A stretch of 10,203 bases of DNA. Origin: CAYOLL01 sp964404765 [NCBI: uncultured Gemmatimonadota bacterium]. GTDB lineage: Bacteria; 4572-55. Below the pieces are notes generated by a model. The model saw only the letters and a list, made by a program, of their open reading frames with translations, did no database searches and was not told where the DNA came from. Positions 1-5,537 of this stretch are shown piece after piece (within the stretch, counting starts at the first letter, position 1; every line of letters starts with the position of its first letter). The position numbers and the translations under genes were made by a program. The stretch is from contig CAYOLL010000203.1 in NCBI GenBank assembly GCA_964404765.1, forward strand, positions 1-10,203. Reading direction: 5' to 3'.

Positions 1-53
1 ACAACCCGGCGCATTTATTCCAAAACCCAAACTTATTTTATCGACGTTCCTAA

Positions 54-83
54 GGCGTAGCAAACTTCAATTTACCTGTGAAT
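54..83 (+). repeat. Single-arm copy of dispersed repeat A upstream of purB
   Basis: These 30 bases match the reverse complement of 2937-2966 at 26 of 30 positions, starting GGCGTAGCAAAC here and GGAGTAGCAAAT there, and both ending CCTGTGAAT. At 2887-2966 the repeat forms an inverted pair, but no partner arm is visible in the bases around this copy, so it looks like a half element or a decayed one. It ends 18 bases before the purB start codon and contains the GTG at 78, which makes that GTG an unlikely start. Confidence 0.65.
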
Positions 84-92
84 TTAGGAGTA

Positions 93-96
93 GGAG
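93..96 (+). promoter_or_regulatory. Ribosome binding site of purB
   Basis: A GGAG lies five bases before the ATG at 102, and a second GGAG lies at 87-90. This placement supports the ATG at 102 over the in-frame GTG at 78, which has no purine-rich site before it and lies inside a repeat. Confidence 0.7.
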
Positions 97-101
97 ATAC
101 C

Positions 102-1397
102 ATGATAGACCGCTATTCCCGTCCGGAAATGGCTGCCATTTGGACGGATGAAAATAAGTTTCGAACCTGGCTGCTGATCGAGCTGAAAGCCTGCGAAGTA
201 CAGGCGGCTACAGGAACCATTCCGGCAACGGCTTTGGAAACCATTCTGGCCAGGGCAAACTTTGACGTGCGCCGCATCAACGAAATCGAAGCCGAGGTTC
301 ATCATGATGTCATTGCATTTTTAACCAGCGTGGCGGAATTTGTCGGGCCCGATTCGCGCTACATCCATCTGGGATTGACTTCCTCAGACGTAGTCGATAC
401 CGGCTTGTCGCTGTTGATGAAGCAGGCCGGCGAGCGCTTAGCCGATGATCTGGTTGCATTTCGCGCGATTCTGGCGAAGCGCGCCCAAGAGCACAAGCGC
501 ACGGTGATGATGGGCCGAACCCATGGTATGCATGCCGAGCCTACCACATTTGGTTTAAAATTGGCGCTGTGGTACGACGAAATGGGGCGCAATCAACAGC
601 GATTAAAACAGGCGATTGAGCATATTTCCGTCGGCAAAATTTCCGGTGCGGTCGGCACGTATGCCCATTTAGCGCCGGCGGTCGAGAAACAGGTATGTAA
701 AGCGCTGGGACTAAAGCCGGCCAACATTTCCACCCAGATTTTACAGCGGGATCGCCACGCTGAATTGATGAGCACTCTGGCCATTATCGCCGGAACGCTG
801 GAGAAAATAGCCGTCGAAATCCGGCACCTGCAACGGACAGAAGTAGGCGAGGCCGAGGAGTTTTTTGCCAAAGGCCAAAAAGGGTCGTCGGCCATGCCAC
901 ACAAACGTAATCCCATCATCAGCGAGCGCATCACCGGGATGGCGCGGCTGATGCGCGGCTATGCGTTGGCGGCGCTGGAAGATCAGGCTTTATGGCATGA
1001 GCGTGACATCAGCCATTCATCGGTTGAGCGGGTGATTTTGCCGGATGCGACCATATTATTAGATTATATGTTTTATAAGATGACGGATTTAATTGGGCGA
1101 CTAACCGTCTATCCCGAACGAATGCGGCGCAACATGGAGCGGACGCACGGCGTCATCTTCTCACAGCGCGCTTTGCTGCTCATGGCCGAGAAGGGTCTGG
1201 AGCGCGAGGCCGCCTACCGCATTGTTCAGCGCAACGCCATGAAAGCCTATGAAATCGACGCTCAATTTCAAGACTTGCTGCTGGCCGATGATGAAATTGC
1301 CGGTCAACTGGATGCCAACGAAATTGCCGCTTGCTTTAGCCTGGAGCCACATTTGCAACATGTTGACGCAATTTTTAAGCGGGTCGGTCTCGATTAA
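102..1397 (+). CDS. purB: Adenylosuccinate lyase
   Basis: This cytoplasmic enzyme of purine synthesis acts twice: it removes fumarate from SAICAR to give AICAR, and from adenylosuccinate to give AMP. The 431-residue product has the fumarase/aspartase superfamily signature SSAMPHKRNP at residues 262-271, on the flexible loop that carries the catalytic serine. TSSDVVDT lies at 93-100 and GRTHGMHAEP at 138-147. His68, His89 and His141 fall at the positions of the active-site histidines of the Bacillus subtilis enzyme, and the length also matches that short bacterial class. The ATG at 102 is chosen because GGAG precedes it by five bases and the protein then begins MIDRYSRPEM, the normal start of the family. 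coaE follows after 47 bases on the same strand, probably co-transcribed. All key residues are present and nothing looks truncated. Confidence 0.97.
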   Translation: MIDRYSRPEMAAIWTDENKFRTWLLIELKACEVQAATGTIPATALETILARANFDVRRINEIEAEVHHDVIAFLTSVAEFVGPDSRYIHLGLTSSDVVDTGLSLLMKQAGERLADDLVAFRAILAKRAQEHKRTVMMGRTHGMHAEPTTFGLKLALWYDEMGRNQQRLKQAIEHISVGKISGAVGTYAHLAPAVEKQVCKALGLKPANISTQILQRDRHAELMSTLAIIAGTLEKIAVEIRHLQRTEVGEAEEFFAKGQKGSSAMPHKRNPIISERITGMARLMRGYALAALEDQALWHERDISHSSVERVILPDATILLDYMFYKMTDLIGRLTVYPERMRRNMERTHGVIFSQRALLLMAEKGLEREAAYRIVQRNAMKAYEIDAQFQDLLLADDEIAGQLDANEIAACFSLEPHLQHVDAIFKRVGLD

Positions 1398-1444
1398 ACG
1401 CAATACGTTTTTTCACATTTTAAACGATCAGGCCCAAAATCATC

Positions 1445-2119
1445 ATGGTCATTGGCATCACCGGACACACCGGCAGCGGCAAATCTTATGTGGCGCGGGC
1501 ATTAGCGAAATACCTGGCCGAGGCCGGGCATTCGGTTGGCGTGCTTGATGCCGATGTTATGGCGCGTGAATTGCGCGACCAGTCGCCTGCGGTTAAAGCT
1601 AAAATTATAGCGCTATTGGGAAAAGATGTTTATGATGTAACCGGCATAAGTCTGCCGGACAAAATCAGTGCGCGTATATTTGGAGAGGCCAATCATTTAA
1701 TCCGGCAACAGTATGAGCAAATTTTTTTGGAAAGCGTCCCGTTATCGGTCAAACAGCATATTCAGGCGGCTGCCCACAAAACTTTGCTGTTGGATTTTTT
1801 TCTGCTGTTCACCTATTTAAAAGACTGCCTGAATCAGATTGACGCCACGATGCTGATCGTCTGCTCGCCGGCGACGCAGCTAAAGCGCTTGACAGATCCG
1901 CCACGGGCGATTGCGCCGGAGCTGGCCCTGGCCCGCATGGAAAATCAACAGCGCCGGATGCCGCTGGCGGATATCCGCACGAAAGTCGATTGGGTGATTG
2001 AAAACGAATTGGATCACATCACTCCGTCGCTAAATGATGTTACGGCGAACATCATCACCCGTTTGAAAAATTCCGAACAAAAGCGTACTTTTATTGTAAA
2101 TGACTGCTCAAATTTGTAA
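1445..2119 (+). CDS. coaE: Dephospho-CoA kinase, divergent
   Basis: The likely role is the last step of coenzyme A synthesis in the cytoplasm: ATP-dependent phosphorylation of the 3'-hydroxyl of dephospho-CoA. The 224-residue protein starts with a P-loop (GHTGSGKS, residues 7-14) followed by LDADVMAREL (34-43), the acidic motif expected for CoaE. The second half keeps the family order: hydrophobic strand LLLDFFLLF (114-122), strand MLIVC (136-140), QLKRL with a nearby arginine in DPPR (145-154), a helix with ENQQRRMP (166-173), and WVIEN (183-187). The usual strand motif ending in PLLFE reads DFFLLFTY here, so the conserved glutamate is missing. The region between the DAD motif and this strand also matches poorly. 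The start ATG has no strong Shine-Dalgarno site. It lies 47 bases after purB and 15 before the next gene. Another P-loop nucleotide kinase is possible but less likely. Confidence 0.82.
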   Translation: MVIGITGHTGSGKSYVARALAKYLAEAGHSVGVLDADVMARELRDQSPAVKAKIIALLGKDVYDVTGISLPDKISARIFGEANHLIRQQYEQIFLESVPLSVKQHIQAAAHKTLLLDFFLLFTYLKDCLNQIDATMLIVCSPATQLKRLTDPPRAIAPELALARMENQQRRMPLADIRTKVDWVIENELDHITPSLNDVTANIITRLKNSEQKRTFIVNDCSNL

Positions 2120-2134
2120 AATAAATAGGTGAAA

Positions 2135-2878
2135 ATGAAAACCGCAATTTACCGTAATTTTATCGGCATAGCCATAATCGCAGCGTTAAGCTGGGGCTGT
2201 GCGACGACAAAAGGACCAAGCACTCTCGCGGCGCTAAAGACACAATATGAAGCGGCAATCCTGGATGCCAAAATGGTCGAACCGGCGGAAATTTGTAACA
2301 AGTTAATTGCCATTTCACCCACAAATACGGCTTTACAGTGGCAAACGGATGCCGCCGGACAACCGCGGGTTTTGATGGTAACCTGGACCGCCTGGGCCGG
2401 TTATAAAACCCAAATTGGTCAGGAAACTACGACGGATCGAGAATTATGGGTGACGGCGGTACCGGAATTAAAGACATTCTGCCAAAACATCACGCCCGAT
2501 AAAATCGACTTAACGCTTCGCCTAAAACAACTTATGGGTCTGCCGCCAGACGCCGACAAAACATACCTTGTCGAGATGTGGGTTGCCCCAGACGCCTTAT
2601 TTCGTCCATCGCCGGATCCGGAAATTGACGATCAAACTGCTGAACTGGATTTTCCGGATGCCAAGCAAGATTCTTTGAGTACGACCCATCGCGTATGGTT
2701 CGGGAATTTAAAAGCCGTCTCCTATAACCCAAACGGCTACCCCTGGACACGTCTGGGTTACACCTACGATTGGGGCAATCCGCACAGCGAAGTCGGCTTA
2801 AGCGAGTTTGTCATTCGTAGTGGCGCTAAACTCACCATTAAAAATGTTTATGACGCAGCGGAATACTGCCACAAATAA
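2135..2878 (+). CDS. Secreted protein or lipoprotein of unknown function
   Basis: The family is not recognised. The 247-residue product starts with a short basic stretch and a hydrophobic segment (residues 9-20), then AALSWGC with Cys22. This resembles a lipobox, although Trp at -2 and Ser at -3 are not ideal, so lipidation is likely but not certain. The mature part is soluble, with many Trp and Tyr residues and three more cysteines (54, 116, 245) that could form a disulfide in the periplasm. Recognisable stretches are RELWVTAVPELKTFC (102-116), VEMWVAPDALFRP (146-158), HRVWFGNLKAVSYNPNGYPW (185-204) and RLGYTYDWGN followed by VGLSEFVIR (206-228). The C-terminal part looks like a conserved domain. 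The ATG at 2135 follows an AGGTG closely. The GTG at 2129 lies inside that site and is less likely. It starts 15 bases after coaE, so it probably shares that transcript. Confidence 0.8.
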   Translation: MKTAIYRNFIGIAIIAALSWGCATTKGPSTLAALKTQYEAAILDAKMVEPAEICNKLIAISPTNTALQWQTDAAGQPRVLMVTWTAWAGYKTQIGQETTTDRELWVTAVPELKTFCQNITPDKIDLTLRLKQLMGLPPDADKTYLVEMWVAPDALFRPSPDPEIDDQTAELDFPDAKQDSLSTTHRVWFGNLKAVSYNPNGYPWTRLGYTYDWGNPHSEVGLSEFVIRSGAKLTIKNVYDAAEYCHK

Positions 2879-2886
2879 GGGTCTGC

Positions 2887-2966
2887 GGAGTAGCAAAATT
2901 CATTTTGCAAGTAAATGCGTGGCAATTGGTTACCTGATTCACAGGCAAATTAAAATTTGCTACTCC
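2887..2966. repeat. Inverted-repeat element A (long hairpin)
   Basis: Arms 2887-2908 and 2945-2966 pair at 19 of 22 positions, with GGAGTAGCAAA perfectly matched at the outer end and a 36-base loop between. The element starts nine bases after the stop of the unknown secreted-protein gene, so in RNA it could end or protect that transcript, although no T-run follows. The right arm, extended inward, recurs at 54-83, which makes this a dispersed family rather than a one-off hairpin. No coding potential was seen. Its right edge touches element B directly. Confidence 0.75.
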
Positions 2967-2988
2967 ACTTAACCTGAATGATTCATAA

Positions 2989-3024
2989 ACGCAAGGGACG
3001 CAAACGGCGCAAACGACGCAACCG
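2989..3024 (+). repeat. Tandem array of four 9-base units in the left arm of B
   Basis: The units are ACGCAAGGG, ACGCAAACG, GCGCAAACG and ACGCAACCG at 2989, 2998, 3007 and 3016. Related units occur inverted at 3104-3112, 3113-3121, 3261-3269 and 3270-3278 (for example CGTTTGCGT), so the two arrays can pair across the centre of B. The unit is far too short for a CRISPR repeat and there are no spacers. Confidence 0.7.
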
Positions 3025-3068
3025 CTTGATTTGTTTTATTTAAATTAGCTGAACTTTAAAAGATAGGG

Positions 3069-3098
3069 TTGTCTCACAATCCATTTTTAAGATATAAA
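3069..3098 (+). promoter_or_regulatory. Possible promoter in the centre of element B
   Basis: TTGTCT at 3069-3074 and TATAAA at 3093-3098 are separated by 18 bases. The match to the sigma70 consensus is moderate. If used, it would drive the epimerase operon with a leader of roughly 200 bases that includes element C. It is offered because no better promoter was seen between 2879 and 3311. Confidence 0.22.
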
Positions 3099-3112
3099 TT
3101 CGCAACTTGCGT

Positions 3113-3127
3113 CTTTAGCGTCAATTG
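3113..3127 (+). repeat. Left copy of 15-bp direct repeat flanking element C
   Basis: CTTTAGCGTCAATTG here is repeated exactly at 3252-3266, immediately outside the two ends of element C. It reads as a target-site duplication. The repeated bases cover one full 9-base unit of B and part of the next, and deleting one copy together with C restores the 9-base period of the array without a break. Confidence 0.7.
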
Positions 3128-3251
3128 TGTACTAGTCAACAACCTTTGATACACTTTGTAGCGCGACTCTCCTGAGTCGCTGGCTTGCGAGACAGGAGTC
3201 TCGCGCTACAGGCTTAACCAAAAAGTGTTCTAAAGGTTGTTGACTAGTACA
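3128..3251. mobile_element. Palindromic element C inserted in element B
   Basis: This 124-bp element has perfect 20-base terminal inverted repeats, TGTACTAGTCAACAACCTTT at 3128-3147 and its complement at 3232-3251. The arms continue as related sequence (CACTTT on both sides), with an 11-base asymmetry on the right, and then close into the GC-rich hairpin at 3157-3210. A 15-bp direct repeat flanks it. There is no reading frame, so it would need a transposase supplied elsewhere. Fifteen bases is long for a target duplication; IS1634-type transposases are among the few known to make long or variable ones. Confidence 0.7.
3157..3210. repeat. GC-rich hairpin at the core of element C
   Basis: Arms 3157-3180 and 3187-3210 match at 20 of 24, with TGTAGCGCGA perfect at the outer end and a six-base loop (TGGCTT). 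Each arm also holds its own small palindrome: GACTC...GAGTC on the left and GAGAC...GTCTC on the right. The four mismatches between the arms fall in two symmetric pairs that preserve these small hairpins. Either one long stem or two short ones can form. Confidence 0.75.
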
Positions 3252-3266
3252 CTTTAGCGTCAATTG
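3252..3266 (+). repeat. Right copy of 15-bp direct repeat flanking element C
   Basis: This is an exact second copy of CTTTAGCGTCAATTG (first at 3113-3127), directly after the right terminal repeat of element C. It supports insertion of C into B. Confidence 0.7.
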
Positions 3267-3310
3267 CGACGTTTGCGTTAAGATTCGTGAATAATTCAGG
3301 TTAAGTGATT

Positions 3311-4378
3311 ATGAAAAATATTTGTTCAATCATTGGCGCAAGGCCACAGTTCATCAAAGCCGGACCGCTTTCGTCTGTTTTGCGACGGGAAATGCGGGAA
3401 GTGATTATCCACACCGGCCAACACTATGACGCGGCCATGTCGGACATTTTTTTTGAAGAATTGGCGCTGCCCAAACCAGACTATCATTTGGGTATCGGCA
3501 GCGGCCCGCACGGTCAACAAACCGGGGCCATGCTGGCGGCAATAGAAAAAGTGTTGCTGGCTGAAAACCCGGATGCTGTTATTGTTTATGGCGATACCAA
3601 CTCAACCTTAGCCGGGGCATTGGCCGCTGTCAAACTGCATATCCCGGTAGCGCACATTGAAGCCGGCTTGCGCAGCTTTAACCGCCGGATGCCGGAAGAA
3701 ATCAATCGGATTTTAACCGATCATGCTGCCCACTGGCTGTTTGTCCCTTCGCAAGCCGCTGGGGATAATTTGGCGGCTGAGGGAATCACCCAAAACGTGC
3801 ATATCGTCGGCGATGTGATGTTGGATGCGATTCTGCAGCACCGTGAACGGGCGCGGGTGCACTCGCACATTTTGGAAAGTCTGGACCTGATCCCGGGCCA
3901 ATATTATTCGGCCACAATCCACCGCGCCGAAAATACAGACGATCCGGAGCGTTTACGGGCAATTTTTACGGCATTGGGTGCGTTGTCCAAGCCTGTGATC
4001 GTGCCGCTTCATCCCCGAACCCGCCGCTGTTTACATGAGCAGGGAATAACACCTGCCGGCCAAATTCGGTTCGTTGAGCCACTTGGCTATTTGGATATGC
4101 TGCAACTGATGCAGAACGCCGCCTGCATTTTGACAGACTCCGGCGGAATTCAAAAAGAAGCTTATTATCTGAAAATTCCTTGCATCACCTTACGTGACGA
4201 AACCGAATGGGTAGAAACCGTGACATCCGGTTGGAATATGCTCACCGGCGTCCATTCCCAAAAAATTGCCGATGCCGTCGGCAACAGTCAAAATGTGCCT
4301 CGCCTGCCGCATCCTGATCTTTACGGAACTGGGGATAGCGCTGAGCGTATTGTCTCTTTTTTGTTGAAAAACCTGTGA
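3311..4378 (+). CDS. wecB: Non-hydrolysing UDP-GlcNAc 2-epimerase family (WecB/WbpI type)
   Basis: The 355-residue cytoplasmic enzyme inverts C2 of a UDP-HexNAc sugar, giving a UDP-ManNAc-type donor for surface glycans. Motifs appear in family order: GARPQFIKAGPL (9-20), TGQHYD (35-40), YGDTNST with Asp95, HIEAGLRS with Glu117, RMPEEINR with Glu130, TIHRAEN with His204, PLHPRTR (232-238) and DSGGIQKEA (276-284). Asp95, Glu117, Glu130 and His204 correspond to the catalytic set of WecB. The stretch LRDETEWVETV (294-304) differs from the TERPE version of classical WecB/MnaA and is the form I associate with WbpI-like epimerases acting on UDP-GlcNAc3NAcA. The WbpB-like neighbour downstream supports that substrate. 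The ATG at 3311 gives the normal MKNI start; the GTG at 3305 is the edge of element B. The AGG at 3298-3300 is the only Shine-Dalgarno candidate. The stop is 13 bases before the next gene. Confidence 0.93.
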   Translation: MKNICSIIGARPQFIKAGPLSSVLRREMREVIIHTGQHYDAAMSDIFFEELALPKPDYHLGIGSGPHGQQTGAMLAAIEKVLLAENPDAVIVYGDTNSTLAGALAAVKLHIPVAHIEAGLRSFNRRMPEEINRILTDHAAHWLFVPSQAAGDNLAAEGITQNVHIVGDVMLDAILQHRERARVHSHILESLDLIPGQYYSATIHRAENTDDPERLRAIFTALGALSKPVIVPLHPRTRRCLHEQGITPAGQIRFVEPLGYLDMLQLMQNAACILTDSGGIQKEAYYLKIPCITLRDETEWVETVTSGWNMLTGVHSQKIADAVGNSQNVPRLPHPDLYGTGDSAERIVSFLLKNL

Positions 4379-4391
4379 GCACCCTTACCGT

Positions 4392-5522
4392 ATGCAAGTT
4401 ATTTGGTTTTCCGAAATTAAATGGGCGTATTTAAAAACCCGCAAGCAGCAGATTATTTCCCGTTTCCCACATGATTGGGAAGTGCTGTTTATCGAGCCAA
4501 TTGTTTTGGGTAAAAAAAATCGGTTTTGGCCTCAAAAAGCGGGAAATGTGACCTACGTTACGGTGCCATACTATAAAGGAACAGGCATTAAGCTACTGGA
4601 TGCCTTTCAGTCTTTAAAGCCGGTCAGATTTATAGTCGAAATGATTGCAGGTTTTTGGGTCCGGCTGCTGCTTTATTTTTTAAAGTTTAAAACAGAGAAT
4701 GGGATCGTTTGCACATCCAATATTTACTATGCGCCCATTATTCATAAACTAAAAACACGCTTAGTACTTTATGATTGCAATGATTTTCCATTAGGTTTTT
4801 CGACAGCCTTGTCGTTTGCTGCGGCATATTTTAGAAAAACCCTGGAAATTGCCCAGATTGTGACGACGGTTTCACAAAAATTAAAAGAAGACCTGGAGCA
4901 ATTTAAAATAGATACGTGCGTTATTGTTGGGAACGGCGTAGATTACAATTTATTTTCCAATCCAAGCGAAGTTGGCATTCCGGCGGACGTGATGCATTTA
5001 CCCAAACCGGTTGTGATGTACGTAGGCGCTCTTTCCGAGTGGTTTGATGTCGATTTAGTCGATGCCGTTGCTAAAGCAGTTAAAGGCAGTATTGTTATCA
5101 TCGGTCCTGCCGCAAAAAGTTTTTTGCCCGCTAAGGAGCGCCTGCTATTAAATACGAATGTCAGTATGTTAGGCGAAAAAAAACATTCGGAGTTAGCCGC
5201 ATACATCAAGCAAGCCGATGTTTGCTTGATACCATTTAAAAAAATCCCGCTGATTAACGGACTGAATCCCAATAAACTTTATGAGTATTTTGCTTGTGGT
5301 AAACCCGTTGTAACTTTGGACTACTCCGATGAAATTGAGCAGTTGGAGCCGTTGCTTCATGTGGCGCGAACCTGTGATGAGTTCGTTCTAAAGGTCAAAC
5401 AAGCGATTGAAAATCCGCCGGATTCTCTCGCTTTGAAAAAAATTGCTCATGAAAACAGTTGGGACAAAAAAGCTGCGGTTTACGTAGAACTTATTCAACA
5501 ATATTTGCACGTAAAAGTATGA
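4392..5522 (+). CDS. GT-B glycosyltransferase (family 4-like)
   Basis: The likely role is transfer of a sugar from a nucleotide donor to a growing surface polysaccharide on the inner face of the cytoplasmic membrane. The 376-residue protein has the two-domain layout of GT-B enzymes. The C-terminal domain is clear: GNGVDYNLFSNP (180-191), VVMYVGALSEWFDVDLV (207-223), SIVIIGP (233-239), ADVCLIPFK (275-283) and NPNKLYEYFACGKPVV (292-307), where the LYEY glutamate sits in the nucleotide-sugar site. The N-terminal domain is poorly conserved. A hydrophobic stretch at 80-98 may press against the membrane without being a firm transmembrane helix. It starts 13 bases after the epimerase with only a weak ribosome site, which suggests translational coupling. 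It looks richer in A+T and lysine codons than its neighbours, common in polysaccharide genes exchanged between lineages. Donor and acceptor cannot be told. Confidence 0.85.
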   Translation: MQVIWFSEIKWAYLKTRKQQIISRFPHDWEVLFIEPIVLGKKNRFWPQKAGNVTYVTVPYYKGTGIKLLDAFQSLKPVRFIVEMIAGFWVRLLLYFLKFKTENGIVCTSNIYYAPIIHKLKTRLVLYDCNDFPLGFSTALSFAAAYFRKTLEIAQIVTTVSQKLKEDLEQFKIDTCVIVGNGVDYNLFSNPSEVGIPADVMHLPKPVVMYVGALSEWFDVDLVDAVAKAVKGSIVIIGPAAKSFLPAKERLLLNTNVSMLGEKKHSELAAYIKQADVCLIPFKKIPLINGLNPNKLYEYFACGKPVVTLDYSDEIEQLEPLLHVARTCDEFVLKVKQAIENPPDSLALKKIAHENSWDKKAAVYVELIQQYLHVKV

Positions 5523-5527
5523 TTAAT

Positions 5528-5531
5528 GGAG
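5528..5531 (+). promoter_or_regulatory. Ribosome binding site that favours a GTG start at 5538
   Basis: The GGAG lies six bases before the GTG at 5538, an ideal spacing. The alternative ATG at 5526 overlaps this GGAG and has no site of its own. Starting at GTG gives MIKIALIGCGRIS, the usual beginning of this dehydrogenase family. Confidence 0.6.
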
Positions 5532-5537
5532 TATGAT

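Larger units (their letters stand above)
2966..3307. mobile_element. Non-autonomous inverted-repeat element B, interrupted by element C
   Basis: Terminal inverted repeats of 20 bases lie at 2966-2985 (CACTTAACCTGAATGATTCA) and 3288-3307, matching at 19 of 20. Inside each end sits an array of 9-base units built on ACGCAA: four on the left (2989-3024) and four in opposite orientation on the right. The middle, about 3025-3100, is AT-rich and has no reading frame of note. Removing element C and one copy of its flanking repeat leaves about 203 bp. This size, the terminal repeats and the absence of a transposase fit a MITE-like element, though mobility is an inference. Its right end stops three bases before the epimerase gene's ATG. 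Confidence 0.65.

Noticed and set aside
78-101. GTG start for purB adding eight residues
   Set aside because: It lies inside repeat A with no ribosome site, while the ATG at 102 has GGAG five bases upstream and gives the normal family N-terminus.
84-1403. Antisense open frames across purB
   Set aside because: They are counterparts of a strongly conserved gene in other frames, have no ribosome sites, and encode low-complexity proteins without recognisable motifs.
2887-2966. Element A as a simple intrinsic terminator
   Set aside because: The stem is long but its loop is 36 bases, no T-run follows, and a related arm occurs at 54-83, so a dispersed repeat explains it better.
2989-3024. Regularly spaced units considered as a CRISPR array
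   Set aside because: The units are 9 bases, contiguous, and have no spacers; they are arms of an inverted-repeat element.
3305-3310. GTG start for the epimerase gene adding two residues
   Set aside because: The GTG is the last three bases of the terminal repeat of element B, and the ATG at 3311 gives the usual MKxI start.
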